Shown: positions 24,173 through 32,745, counted from the first letter of the stretch. The stretch is DNA of 64,000 nt from Nocardia elegans NBRC 108235 (GCF_001612845.1 NZ_BDBF01000035.1:26810-90809), one strand, 5' to 3'. A program made the numbers and translations. The notes: generated from the letters alone by a model not told the origin.

Positions 24173-24343
24173 TCAGGCGATGGCGCCGTTGGCGAAGAGG
24201 ACCTGACCGTTGATCCAGCGACCGGGGCCCGCGAGGAAGGCGACCGCTTCGGCGATGTCCTCGGGGGTGCCGAGTCGTTCCAGCGGAGACTGCGCGGCGA
24301 GGCGGTCGACGGCCGAAAACCCGTCCGCGAGGAACGAATACAC
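24173..24343 (-). pseudogene. C-terminal fragment of a short-chain dehydrogenase
   Basis: Fifty-six codons ending in TGA read SAVDRLAAQSPLERLGTPED then IAEAVAFLAGPGRWINGQ and VLFANGAIA, the hallmark C-terminus of classical SDRs (RLGxPxDIAxxVAFLAxxxxxWINGQ). No N-terminal Rossmann or YxxxK part exists upstream, where the sequence changes to non-homologous DNA at about 24345. A gene remnant. The 220 bases between it and the next gene hold no convincing coding sequence. Confidence 0.7.
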
Positions 24344-24566
24344 TCACCACGTCCGTGAGCCGATCGATCGACGGGAGTGCCGTGCCGTTCCCCCTGCCCG
24401 AGCCGTACGCGCATGGGACGCCCCCAGTCGGAGACGAGCACGACAATCTTCGGCGGACGACGGCCGAACGGCCTTACCCCTCCGTGTCGTGCCTGCGGCA
24501 TGCGCCGACGACGAATGAGGCCGCGCGACGGGCGATCGTCGGGTCCGGGGTACGGAGGTCGGGCGC

Positions 24567-25523
24567 GTGAGAGCGGCGTGGGCGCGGATCGCGCTCGAAT
24601 CGCTTGCCGTGGTCGCGACCCTGGTGGGCGCCGCCGGTGTGGCTCTGCATTTCAATCGAACCGAGTCCCGGTGGCTGGTTCTGGCGGCGTCGGGCGCGCC
24701 GTACCTGATGTGTGCCGCACTGCTCGGGGTGGCGCTGTTCGCTGCCGCGAAGCGGTGGGCCGGGGTCGCGGTCGCCATTGCCGTTGTGGGCGTTGCGATC
24801 TGGACGCAAGCTCCGCTGTATGTCGGCCACTCTCCAGGCGACCACGGCACGCCGGTGACGGTGATGCAGGCCAATCTGCTGTTCGACGGCGCCGATCCGC
24901 AGGCGCTGATCGAGCAGGTGCGCGACCGCAAGGTCGACATCCTCACCGTCGAGGAACTGACTCCGGCCGCGGTGCGCGCCCTCGAGGGCGTGGGCCTGGA
25001 CCGGTTGCTGCCGCATCGGTATCTGTCGCCCGGGCGGACCGCCACCGGTACCGGGATCTGGAGCGCCTATCCCCTCTCGGACACGGTGGAATACGACGGA
25101 TTCGTCCTGAACCAGCTCTCCGCGACCGCGACCGTCCCGGGAGCCGGACCGGTCACCGTCTATGCCTTCCATCCGGTGCCCCCGATCTCCGGAACGCACC
25201 TGTGGGCCGACGAATTGGTCCGGCTGCGAGCCATTCTCGACCGCTCGCCCGCGGATCGGCCGGTGATCGTCGGCGGCGATTTCAACGCGACCTTCGACCA
25301 TGCCCAATTCCGCGCGATGCTCTCGGGCCGGTTCAACGACGCGGCCGAACAGGAGGGCGCCGGCCACCTCGTCACCTATCCCACCGACAAGCGCTGGCCA
25401 CCCCTGGTCGGCATCGACCACATTTTGGTCGCCGACGGCCGCGCGGACACGGTCGACACGTTCCGCCTGTCCGGGGCCGATCACAAGGCGCTCATCGCGC
25501 AACTGCGCCTCCGTCCGCACTAG
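24567..25523 (+). CDS. membrane-anchored endonuclease/exonuclease/phosphatase-family protein
   Basis: A 318-residue EEP-fold hydrolase. Three membrane helices at about 8-28, 34-54 and 58-76 precede the catalytic domain (residues 92-318), which is therefore extracytoplasmic. Catalytic signatures: QANLLFDG (first Asn), VEELTP with the metal-binding Glu, HPVPP (His), GGDFNATFDH, and GIDHILV ... SGADHKAL (Asp-His). Begins with GTG. This architecture is frequent in actinobacteria; members hydrolyse phosphodiesters or phospholipids, and the substrate is not predictable. Oriented away from the gene-remnant region. Confidence 0.9.
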   Translation: MRAAWARIALESLAVVATLVGAAGVALHFNRTESRWLVLAASGAPYLMCAALLGVALFAAAKRWAGVAVAIAVVGVAIWTQAPLYVGHSPGDHGTPVTVMQANLLFDGADPQALIEQVRDRKVDILTVEELTPAAVRALEGVGLDRLLPHRYLSPGRTATGTGIWSAYPLSDTVEYDGFVLNQLSATATVPGAGPVTVYAFHPVPPISGTHLWADELVRLRAILDRSPADRPVIVGGDFNATFDHAQFRAMLSGRFNDAAEQEGAGHLVTYPTDKRWPPLVGIDHILVADGRADTVDTFRLSGADHKALIAQLRLRPH

Positions 25524-25572
25524 CCCCGATCAGTTCGGGCCGATTGTCGGTACTCGCCGCTATCGTCCGCGT

Positions 25573-26136
25573 ATGCACCCGGCCACCGCAGTCGTCGCGG
25601 ACATCGTCGCAGCGATCACACCGCTGGACCCCTTGGAGCAGGAACACATCGAGCAGACGCTGTCCTGGCTCGCCGGCACCGACGACATCTTCCGGCGGGA
25701 ACCTCCCGCCACACCCCCGCAGCACCTGGTGTCGTATGTCGTGGTCGTCGATCCGGATGCCCGCGCCGTGCTGCTCGGCGCGCATCGCAAGTCCGGACTG
25801 CACCTGCCGATGGGCGGTCACGTGGACCCGGCCGAAAATCCCTTGCACACAGCGCGACGAGAGGCCGCCGAGGAACTCGGAACGCAGGCCGATTTCACCG
25901 TTGTCGGCGAACGCCCCCTGTTTCTGACCATCACCTGGACCGTCGGAGCGCATCCACACCGCGACGTCTCGCTGTGGTACGTGATGCGCGGCGACCGCGA
26001 ACGCCCCTTCGCACTAGACCCACGAGAATTCGCCGATGGGCGATGGTGGGACATCGATGACGACGCCATCCCCGAATCCGACCCCCACCTGAGCCGGTTC
26101 CTCACCAAACTCCGCAGCGCGCTGGCGGCGCGGTAA
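25573..26136 (+). CDS. NUDIX hydrolase
   Basis: A 187-residue NUDIX protein. The box G82-x5-E88-x7-R96-E97-x2-E100-E101-x-G103 (GGHVDPAENPLHTARREAAEELG) is complete, so metal binding should be intact. The N-terminal 50 residues form a helical cap. NUDIX enzymes cleave nucleoside diphosphates linked to other groups; the substrate is unknown. It follows the EEP gene by 50 bases and is probably cotranscribed with it. Confidence 0.92.
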   Translation: MHPATAVVADIVAAITPLDPLEQEHIEQTLSWLAGTDDIFRREPPATPPQHLVSYVVVVDPDARAVLLGAHRKSGLHLPMGGHVDPAENPLHTARREAAEELGTQADFTVVGERPLFLTITWTVGAHPHRDVSLWYVMRGDRERPFALDPREFADGRWWDIDDDAIPESDPHLSRFLTKLRSALAAR

Positions 26137-26186
26137 CAGCCCCGGCTGCCCGCGACTACGCACCCGAATCCGCCGACGGGAAACGT

Positions 26187-26369
26187 TCAGGGCTTGTGTT
26201 CTTCGAGGTGCGTCCAGTACCCCGGGGCGAAATACGTGTACTTCGCCGCCGTGTAGACCGCCAGCACTCCCCCCTCGAGGAACTTGAAATTGTCCTCCGG
26301 GTCGGGGAAAGACTGTTCTCGGTCCGGCCCACTCGCTGTCGTGTATACGCGGAAAGGCATGACAACCAC
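26187..26369 (-). CDS. 60-residue aromatic-rich protein, unknown function
   Basis: Begins with GTG at good distance behind GAGGG; an ATG three codons later would be too far from the ribosome-binding site. The sequence is compact, with Tyr/Phe-rich strands (FRVYTTASG, NFKFLEGGVLAVYTAAKYTY, FAPGYWTHLEEHKP), no cysteine and no membrane helix. Codon usage is like that of neighbours, which supports coding. It lies 42 bases before the MpaB-like gene in reverse order, i.e. downstream of that gene on the same strand and probably in its transcript. I recognise no family. Confidence 0.55.
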   Translation of the reverse strand: MVVMPFRVYTTASGPDREQSFPDPEDNFKFLEGGVLAVYTAAKYTYFAPGYWTHLEEHKP

Positions 26370-26411
26370 GGTATCCCTCTCGCAGGGACGGCGGACCGAC
26401 CTGACCGTCTT

Positions 26412-27272
26412 CTACACCAACGATTTTCCGAGCGCCTGCCGCCGCCGCATATCCTCGAGGTACCCGTCGAACGGGTAGCTGCGCCAGTGTTCGGGCAGGC
26501 GCTTCAGCACCGTTCCGATGGTTCGCATCACGATCTCGAAGGCGCGCTGCCGCCGCGGCCCCCATCCGAGCCCCAGCGCGTCGCGGAACTGCTGGGGAAG
26601 GAAGCCGGTGGTGAAGAAGCGATTGACCCGCGCGAAGGCGATTCGCTCGACACGGCCGTACGGCCCCAGGCCGATGACCTGATCCAGCAGATAGCGGCGA
26701 ACCTCGTCGTCGAACGAGATCTCGCCCAGCTTGGCGTTCCAGTACTCCTCGAAGGCCGCCCGGTCCGGCGGCCACAGCCGTTCCGGCATCTGCAAGGTGG
26801 TGCCGAAGCGTGCGGACTCACGGTAGAACTCCTCCGCCAAGTTATCGTCGATTCTTCCGTAGAAGAACCGGGTCGAATCATCGACGCCCCGATAGATACA
26901 GGCGGCCACCCAGAGCTGGAGTTGCGGGTCGAAGGCGTTGTAGCGGACCGGGCTGCCGGGACGCGAACGCACCTGCCGATGCGAGGTGTCCACGGCGGCA
27001 CGGTAGGCGGCACGGTCTTCTTCGGTCCCGAGCATGGCCACCGCCAGATAGGTCAGCGTGGTGCGACCGCGCTTGCGCGGATGCCGCGCGTATTGGCCGC
27101 TCTCCACGGTACTTTCGACGACTCCACGGCCGACCGGCGGCACACCGAGTTGCATCACGACATTCGCCGGGCCGCCCAGCAATGCCGCGGGACCGGCCAT
27201 GTACTGCCGCCGGCGGGCGAGTCCGGCATCCGGCGTCGGGGCCGCGGCGGCGGTTCGGGCGGCTCGATTCAT
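26412..27272 (-). CDS. MpaB-like oxygenase (DUF2236 family)
   Basis: A 286-residue member of the oxygenase-MpaB family, haem-containing proteins related to latex-clearing protein and MpaB. Typical positions: PAALLGGPANVVMQLGVPPVGRGV in the N-terminal half, the RTTLTYLAVAMLGTEEDRAAYR segment, and the conserved His in DTSHRQVRS. The chosen ATG follows CGGAGTGATACGT; a longer start seven codons earlier reaches into the operator just upstream. Family members oxidise polyprenoids or related lipids; the substrate here is unknown. Divergent from an acyl-CoA ligase gene. Confidence 0.85.
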   Translation of the reverse strand: MNRAARTAAAAPTPDAGLARRRQYMAGPAALLGGPANVVMQLGVPPVGRGVVESTVESGQYARHPRKRGRTTLTYLAVAMLGTEEDRAAYRAAVDTSHRQVRSRPGSPVRYNAFDPQLQLWVAACIYRGVDDSTRFFYGRIDDNLAEEFYRESARFGTTLQMPERLWPPDRAAFEEYWNAKLGEISFDDEVRRYLLDQVIGLGPYGRVERIAFARVNRFFTTGFLPQQFRDALGLGWGPRRQRAFEIVMRTIGTVLKRLPEHWRSYPFDGYLEDMRRRQALGKSLV

Positions 27273-27293
27273 ACGTATCACTCCGAGGGTCAC

Positions 27294-27312
27294 TGAGACA
27301 TTAGACGTCTCA
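27294..27312. promoter_or_regulatory. TGAGAC-N7-GTCTCA operator before the MpaB-like gene
   Basis: TGAGACattagacGTCTCA is a perfect six-base inverted repeat, centred about 30 bases before the MpaB-like start, with a second overlapping palindrome AGACGTCT inside. The layout suits a TetR-type repressor; no regulator gene is adjacent. Confidence 0.5.
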
Positions 27313-27373
27313 TCTTCTCACCTTTCGAAGGTCGACGGCAATGCCCCCGAAACCGGGCCACCCCGCAATATGT

Positions 27374-27385
27374 GAATGTATATTC
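27374..27385. promoter_or_regulatory. AT-rich dyad in the MpaB/acyl-CoA ligase divergent promoter
   Basis: GAATgtatATTC is a short dyad in a markedly AT-rich stretch 60 bases before the acyl-CoA ligase start. It may be a regulator site or the core promoter; weak evidence. Confidence 0.25.
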
Positions 27386-27445
27386 TGAATCGATCCGGCG
27401 ACGCGATACGAAGGGTTCGCCGGCCGAGCTGGGATCGAGGTCTGT

Positions 27446-29095
27446 GTGGTGCTGTCGAGTTCTGCGAGCGAGCTGGTCCGGTCCGTCGGTGACGCGTTCG
27501 CCGCCGCGTCGGTGTTGCGGCGGCGCGGCATGTTCGACCCGTGGCATCCGCTCGATATCGTGCGCACCGCGCGCGACGCCAGGACATACGGCCCCTTCGT
27601 CACCGTGCTCGCCCACGCCGCGCGCCGCAATCCGACGGCGCCGGCATTGGTCGACGAACGGGGCACCCTCACCTTCGACGACCTCGACCGGGAATCCAAC
27701 GCACTCACCCGCGGGCTCGCCGCGCGCGGTTTCGGGCCGGGATCCGTACTCGCCGTACTGTGCCGCGATCACCGCGGCATGGTTCTGAGCCTGCTGGCCG
27801 CGGGCAAGCTGGGTGCCCGGGTGGTGCTGCTCAACACCGGGTCCGCGGGCCCGCAACTCGCCGAGGTCGTCACCCGCGAGAAGATCGAGGCTCTGCTCCT
27901 GGACAGCGAGTTCGTCGACCGCGCCCGCGCAGTTCCGGCCGGCATCCCCCGGCTGCTCACCTGGGACGACGACGCGACCTCCGCCCTCACCACCATCTAC
28001 GCGCAGGCCGGGCCGCATTCCACCGACCCCGTACCGGCGCCGCCGCGCCCCGGTGGACTCGTGATTCTCACCAGCGGGACCACCGGAACACCGAAAGGCG
28101 CTCCGCGGGAAAAGGTTTCCCCGCTGCAGTCGGCCCAGTTCCTCGACCGGATACCACTGCCGCGCGATGCCACGATGGTGATGGCCGCGCCGATCTTCCA
28201 CGGGACCGGGCTGTCCCAGTGCACGCTGGGCTGGGCGCTGGGTAATCGAATCGTCTTCCGGCAGCGCAAGTTCGATCCGGTACGCACGCTCGCCGCGGTG
28301 GCCGAATACGGCGCCGCGACCCTCGTGCTGGTGCCGACGATGTTGCAGCGCATCGTCGATCTCGACGAGTCGGTGCTGCGGCGGTACGACACGTCGTCGC
28401 TCGAGGTGATCTTCGCCGCCGGTTCGTCCATCTCACCGGATCTGAGTCGCCGCACCGCGGACGTCTTCGGCGACGTGCTCTACAACCTGTACGCCTCTAC
28501 CGAGGTCGCGGTGGCGGCGGTGGCGACACCACGGGATATGCGCGAGGCGCCGGGAACGGTCGGCCGGCCGCCGGTCGGATGCCGGGTCGCGATCTACGAC
28601 TCCGACCGCAATCCGGTGACCACGCCGGGTGTGGTGGGCACGATTTTCGTCTCCAGCGGCCTCAGCTTCACCGGATATACCGACGGGCAGCACAAGGAGA
28701 TCGTCGACGGGTTGTTGTGCAGCGGCGACGTCGGGCATTTCGACGCCGACGGCCGGCTGTTCGTCGACGGCCGCGACGACGACATGATCGTCTCCGGCGG
28801 TGAGAACGTCTACCCTCTCGAGGTCGAGAACCTGCTGGTGAGCCGGGCCGACGTCGCGGAGGCCGCGGTGGTCGGCGTGGACGACCACGACTTCGGAAAG
28901 CGGCTGCGGGCCTTCGTCGTTCGCGCCGGCGGAGCCGACGTGGACGCCGAGCAGATCCGCGACTACGTCAAGGCGAATCTGGCCCGCCACAAGGTTCCGC
29001 GCGATGTCGTCTTCGTCGACGAACTGCCGCGCAACGCGACCGGGAAATTGCTGCGGCGGCAGCTGGAATCCGAACGCGTCGCACCCTCCGACTAG
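27446..29095 (+). CDS. acyl-CoA synthetase (FadD12-like)
   Basis: A 549-residue ANL enzyme. AMP loop TSGTTGTPKG at 209-218, YASTEV adenine-binding motif, GDVGHFDADGRLFVDGRDDDMIVSGGENVYPLEVE hinge and catalytic Lys534 in NATGKLLRR. The N-terminal extension FDPWHPLDIVRTARDARTYGPFVTVLAHAA is that of mycobacterial FadD12-type proteins. Starts with GTG. It would activate a fatty or isoprenoid acid for degradation or for lipid synthesis. Divergent from the MpaB-like oxygenase, so an oxidise-then-activate pathway is conceivable. It overlaps the convergent gene by four bases. Confidence 0.88.
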   Translation: MVLSSSASELVRSVGDAFAAASVLRRRGMFDPWHPLDIVRTARDARTYGPFVTVLAHAARRNPTAPALVDERGTLTFDDLDRESNALTRGLAARGFGPGSVLAVLCRDHRGMVLSLLAAGKLGARVVLLNTGSAGPQLAEVVTREKIEALLLDSEFVDRARAVPAGIPRLLTWDDDATSALTTIYAQAGPHSTDPVPAPPRPGGLVILTSGTTGTPKGAPREKVSPLQSAQFLDRIPLPRDATMVMAAPIFHGTGLSQCTLGWALGNRIVFRQRKFDPVRTLAAVAEYGAATLVLVPTMLQRIVDLDESVLRRYDTSSLEVIFAAGSSISPDLSRRTADVFGDVLYNLYASTEVAVAAVATPRDMREAPGTVGRPPVGCRVAIYDSDRNPVTTPGVVGTIFVSSGLSFTGYTDGQHKEIVDGLLCSGDVGHFDADGRLFVDGRDDDMIVSGGENVYPLEVENLLVSRADVAEAAVVGVDDHDFGKRLRAFVVRAGGADVDAEQIRDYVKANLARHKVPRDVVFVDELPRNATGKLLRRQLESERVAPSD

Positions 29096-29526
29096 TTCGC
29101 CGCGAAGAACCGATCCGCCATCGGATACCAGCCGGGGACCGCCGACGCGAGTTCCCCGGCGACACCGAGCAATTGCGCGGCCAGCAACTCGAGCCCGGTA
29201 TCCCGTCGGGCAAGGGTCGTGGCGAGTCCCACCGGTACGGTTGCGCTCAATTCACGCAGCCGGGTGAATCCGCCGGGATCCGGGTTCGCCGCGCAATACA
29301 GCAGGGCGCTGCCCCACCGCTGGCAGAATTCGGCACTGTCCCAAAGGTTTTCGGCAGAACCCACGTCGATGACCACCGTGGGCGGCCCGTCGATCACCCA
29401 GCCTCTGCGAGTGACGCGGCCGACCACCGCCACCGACTGCTGCCCACAGACGCGATCGATCACACTTCCCAGCGGCCCGTCCGCACCGACGATCGCCACC
29501 GCACCACGATCGGCCGTTTCCCGCAT
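29092..29526 (-). CDS. unknown protein, DapB-like nucleotide-binding start
   Basis: A 144-residue protein opening with a glycine-containing turn (GAVAIVGADGPLGSVIDRVC) that resembles the Rossmann start of DapB or saccharopine-dehydrogenase-like proteins, followed by VIDVGSAENLWDSAEFCQRWGSALLYCAANP. Such short nocardial proteins have lost the second domain, so catalysis is doubtful. ATG behind GAGGTGGGT. Immediately upstream of the cutinase-like gene? No: it is 8 bases before the cutinase-like stop in map order and would be transcribed after it, in the same transcript. Confidence 0.45.
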   Translation of the reverse strand: MRETADRGAVAIVGADGPLGSVIDRVCGQQSVAVVGRVTRRGWVIDGPPTVVIDVGSAENLWDSAEFCQRWGSALLYCAANPDPGGFTRLRELSATVPVGLATTLARRDTGLELLAAQLLGVAGELASAVPGWYPMADRFFAAN

Positions 29527-29533
29527 ACCCACC

Positions 29534-30451
29534 TCACCTGCCTATCAGATCCACCAGTTGCCGGCGCAGCCAGGACAGCGCCGTCTCGCCGTCGGGCCCG
29601 ACGACGTAGAACGGATAGCTCTGGTGGACACCGGAATTCACGAACTCCGCGATCTGGGCCTTGCGCTCGTCCACGGCGTTCGCGTCGAGCTGGCCGGCCA
29701 GCAGGCCGAGACCTCCCGCGGCCAGCGCCGAATCGAGAAGATCCCCCGCATCCCGGGAGTACCGGTCGAACATCGCGGGATCGGGATTCGAGATCTCCAC
29801 GAAGAATCCGGCGATACGGCCGGCGAAATCGCCGTCGGGCATCGCGCAGTACAGATCTCCGGCCGCACAGAACGTGTAGGTCCGCGGACCGAGCAGACCG
29901 AATCCGCCAGGGCGCGGGCCGCCCGCGCCGGCCCCGACGACAGGCGGACCGATCAGGGTGTCGGTGGGGGCGCGGCGAGGATCGGAGATCAAGCCCACCA
30001 ATGCGATTCGGTCGGGCGCCACCACACCGTGGCCGGTGCCGATCTCGGCCGCGAGATCACCCGCGGCATCGGCGCCTTGGCTGTAGCCGACGATCGCGAT
30101 GCGGGTCGCGGTGCACGACCCTGCCACCGCGGCGACCGCGGCACGGGCTTTGTCGACGGCTTCGCGCTTGGAGCGGCCGTAGACCTCACCCTCCCAGGGA
30201 AAGGCGGTCGCGGTGTATGCGATATAGCCGGCCCCGACGTCGCCCGGCAGCGCATCGACACTCGCCGCGAGCATCCCTGTGCGCGGATCGACGTCGGAGG
30301 TTTCCCACGTGCCGGGCACGGCCAGCACATACAGGCCGGGGCAACTCGGCGACGCGTGGGCGGGGGCGCCACCGCCGAAGTGCGCCAGGCCACACGTCAC
30401 CGCCACCAGCCCGGCGGCCGCGAGGGACTTCCAGCGTGTAGACGGAGACAA
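29534..30451 (-). CDS. secreted cutinase-like serine esterase
   Basis: A 305-residue secreted alpha/beta-hydrolase of the cutinase family. Signal peptide at 1-33 (TRWKSLAAAGLVAVTCGLAHFGGGAPAHA). The elbow G-Y-S-Q-G carries Ser124; disulphide-type Cys37/Cys113 and the CAAGDLYC pair fit cutinase fold cysteines, and the Asp there plus the His in SGVHQSYPF could complete the triad. TTG is taken as the start because GGAGGTGTCACC precedes it and no ATG or GTG is suitably placed. Mycobacterial cutinase-like proteins hydrolyse lipids or polyesters outside the cell. A TGATA-type dyad lies 76 bases upstream. Confidence 0.85.
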   Translation of the reverse strand: MSPSTRWKSLAAAGLVAVTCGLAHFGGGAPAHASPSCPGLYVLAVPGTWETSDVDPRTGMLAASVDALPGDVGAGYIAYTATAFPWEGEVYGRSKREAVDKARAAVAAVAGSCTATRIAIVGYSQGADAAGDLAAEIGTGHGVVAPDRIALVGLISDPRRAPTDTLIGPPVVGAGAGGPRPGGFGLLGPRTYTFCAAGDLYCAMPDGDFAGRIAGFFVEISNPDPAMFDRYSRDAGDLLDSALAAGGLGLLAGQLDANAVDERKAQIAEFVNSGVHQSYPFYVVGPDGETALSWLRRQLVDLIGR

Positions 30452-30854
30452 GGTGACACCTCCGAAGCACTCGGCAGCTTTGCCGCGACCTCCGCGTCCG
30501 GTGGCGCGGTGTCGTTGGTGAGAGAATGATAGATAACTTATCACTCCCATCGACCGAGTGTCGCCGGATTCGCACGAATTCGCCCACGTCGAAATCCGGC
30601 GTCCGGAAGTTCAGAAGAGCTCCACGACAGTGACATTGATTGCCGGTCGATGAGGCCGCCACACCGAGATCTCACCTTCCGTCATGCACGACAAGAAGGC
30701 AATCTCGCGCCCGCGAGCAGATCCAGTAAGAACGAGGAGTAACTTCTGGCCCGCGCCTTGCCTGCGGGCGGTTCCGTCTTGTGCCGTCGAGAACAGTCCG
30801 GGGCGTCGGCGCGGGCTCGCGATTCGACAGCCGCCGAACGGGTACGCGCACGGC
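30452..30854. other. 403-base intergenic region
   Basis: Holds the promoter of the leftward cutinase-like gene (dyad at 30527-30543) and then about 300 bases in which I see no convincing gene, RNA or hairpin. Short frames there lack ribosome-binding sites and have irregular codon use. Confidence 0.5.
30527..30543. promoter_or_regulatory. TGATA-N7-TATCA dyad upstream of the cutinase-like gene
   Basis: TGATAgataactTATCA contains nested GATAA-c-TTATC arms in an otherwise GC-rich region. It is in the likely promoter region of the cutinase-like gene and looks like an operator for a GntR/TetR-type regulator. Confidence 0.4.
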
Positions 30855-30998
30855 ATGAGTCACCCCGAGAACACCGACGCCGAGCGGGACGACCAGGAAA
30901 CCCGGGGCAAGCGCACAGTCGATGCGCCGCCGGAGCGCTCCGGCACACTGGCCGGGCCCGGACCCGCCCGCGACCAGAGCGAGGATCCCGACATCTGA
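30855..30998 (+). CDS. 47-residue hydrophilic protein, uncertain
   Basis: MSHPENTDAERDDQETRGKR then Thr/Asp/Pro-rich residues, ending QSEDPDI. Acidic, disordered, no cysteine, no membrane segment. Codon usage is plausible but the ribosome-binding site is weak. Similar tiny charged proteins are common in Nocardia-type genomes. Could be spurious. Confidence 0.35.
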   Translation: MSHPENTDAERDDQETRGKRTVDAPPERSGTLAGPGPARDQSEDPDI

Positions 30999-31054
30999 TT
31001 CGGCTCGAGCCCACGTTCCCGGTCGGATATCACCGGGAACGCGGGCTGCCGCCG

Positions 31055-31948
31055 CTAGTTGTACTCGTAGAACCCGCGACCGGTCTTGCGGCCCAGGCGG
31101 CCGGCGTCGACCATGCGGCGCAGCAGCGCCGGGGGTGCGTAGTGCGGCTCGGCGAATTCGCCGTACAGCGATTCGGCGGCGGCGAGCGCGATGTCGAGGC
31201 CGACGGTGTCGAGGAGGGTGAGCGGGCCCATCGGGTAGCCGCAGCCGCCCTTCATCGCGGCGTCGATGTCCTCGGCGCTGGCGTAGCCCGACTCCAGCAT
31301 CCGCACCGCCTGGCACAGGTACGGGATCAGCAGCGCGTTGACGATGAATCCGGAGCGGTCACCGGCCTGCACGGTGGTCTTGTGCAGGGTGTTCTTCGCG
31401 TAGTCGGTGACGGCGGCGGCCGTCTCCGGCGAGGTGACCAGCGTCGAGATCACCTCCACCAGCGGCATCACCGGCACCGGGTTGAAGAAGTGCAGGCCGA
31501 CGACCTGCTCCGGACGCTGCGTGGCTCCGGCCACCTTGATCACCGGGATCGAGGAGGTGTTGGTGGCGAGGATGCCGGCCGGCTTCACGATCTTGTCCAG
31601 CTTGCCGAAGATCTCGTACTTCAGCGACTCGATCTCCGGAGCGGCCTCGATGACCAGGTCGCGATCGGCGAACTCCTCGATGTCGAGGGTTACCCGTACC
31701 CGGGCGAGCACGGCGTCGGCCTCGTCCTGGGTGATCTTGCCCTTCGTCACTCCCCGCGAGATCGACGATTCGATGCGCTTGTGGGCCGCCTCGGCGAAGT
31801 CCGGAGTCGTCTCCAGGACGAGAACCTCGCTCCCGGCCTTCGCGCATACCTCGGCGATTCCCGCACCCATGGTTCCGCCACCGATCACACCGATCAGCTT
31901 CACAGTCGTCTCTCCCACCATCTCGGTTTCGAACACTTTCGCGCTCAT
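31055..31948 (-). CDS. fadB2: 3-hydroxybutyryl-CoA dehydrogenase (FadB2-like)
   Basis: A 297-residue 3-hydroxyacyl-CoA dehydrogenase, NAD-dependent, of the short FadB2/PaaH type. Rossmann start GVIGGGTMGAGIAEVCAKAG at 20-39; catalytic residues include Ser132 in TNTSSIP and His153 in GLHFFNPVPVM; the C-terminal domain ends GRLGRKTGRGFYEYN. It acts in fatty-acid beta-oxidation or butyrate/PHB metabolism. The first 16 residues form a slightly long leader; an internal start is not obvious. Monocistronic, with the shortened MFS gene upstream on the same strand. Confidence 0.93.
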   Translation of the reverse strand: MSAKVFETEMVGETTVKLIGVIGGGTMGAGIAEVCAKAGSEVLVLETTPDFAEAAHKRIESSISRGVTKGKITQDEADAVLARVRVTLDIEEFADRDLVIEAAPEIESLKYEIFGKLDKIVKPAGILATNTSSIPVIKVAGATQRPEQVVGLHFFNPVPVMPLVEVISTLVTSPETAAAVTDYAKNTLHKTTVQAGDRSGFIVNALLIPYLCQAVRMLESGYASAEDIDAAMKGGCGYPMGPLTLLDTVGLDIALAAAESLYGEFAEPHYAPPALLRRMVDAGRLGRKTGRGFYEYN

Positions 31949-32009
31949 TATCGCTGTTCGGGTAGTTGGAACAGGTTGCGGGCAAATTCGGGACCCGGCA
32001 ACCGCTCCG

Positions 32010-32678
32010 TCACCTGTCACGCCGCGACGGGGAGCGATCGGCGATATCGCTGCTCGATCGGCTCGCCACGCGCCGATTCCGTTCCAGCAGGACGACACCC
32101 AGCGCTGCAGCGGTGAAGGCGGCACCGCACCACAACGCGGTGGCCGGGCGACCGGTGTGATCGACGGTCGAACCGGCGGCGACCGGCCCGAGTACCGCAC
32201 CGATATTGAAGGCGGTGGTCGCCAGCGCGCCGGCGATCCGGGGAGCGGTCGGCGTAGCGGTCTGCACGATCGTCGCGATCAGTGTCGAGCCGACGCCGAA
32301 CGCGACCGCGCCCGCCACCACCGACATGACCGTCACCCCGATCAGCGTGTGTGCGACCAGCGCGGCCACCACCCAGACTCCGACGAGCAGGACCGTTCCG
32401 GCGCGGACGATCCGGCGCCGATGGCGGTCGCTGTAGCGACCGGTGACCGTCACACCGAGGAACGAGCCGGCGCCGAAGACCGGCAACCGGCCCGCGGTCA
32501 TCGCCATCACCGGCGCTCCCACCACCATTCCGGCGGCGAACAGCGAGGTCAGCAAACCGGCGGCGCCGAGCGAGACGCCGACATCGTCGGCGATCCGCTG
32601 CAGCAGTCCCGACACCATGAACTCCGATGTGCCCTGCGCGAACACCGCGACAGCCAGCACGAAAACCACAGGGGGCAT
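32010..32678 (-). pseudogene. internally deleted MFS transporter (Cmx/arabinose-efflux type)
   Basis: A 222-residue in-frame product. Residues 1-42 are helices 1-2 of a Cmx-type MFS exporter (FVLAVAVFAQGTSEFMVSGL) with AGLLTSLFAAGMVVGAPVMAMTAGRLP; the next residues VFGAGSFLGVTVTGRYSDRHRRR and everything after them belong to helices 7-12 (ALATTAFNIGAVLGPVAAG, ending in a basic tail). About 150-170 residues, i.e. helices 3-6 with the motif-A loop region, are absent. Full-length relatives are near 390-410 residues. Reading frame and ribosome-binding site (GGAG) are intact, so a half-size protein may be made, but a transporter function is doubtful. Confidence 0.65.
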
Positions 32679-32745
32679 GAGGAAGTACTCCAGGAGACTG
32701 GGCGCACACGTAGGCGGGCGCCCGGCGAAAGAATCCGGCATCGTC

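Noticed and set aside
24355..24570. A 71-codon + strand frame before the EEP gene
   Set aside because: No ribosome-binding site, irregular composition and no recognisable pattern; overlaps the EEP start.
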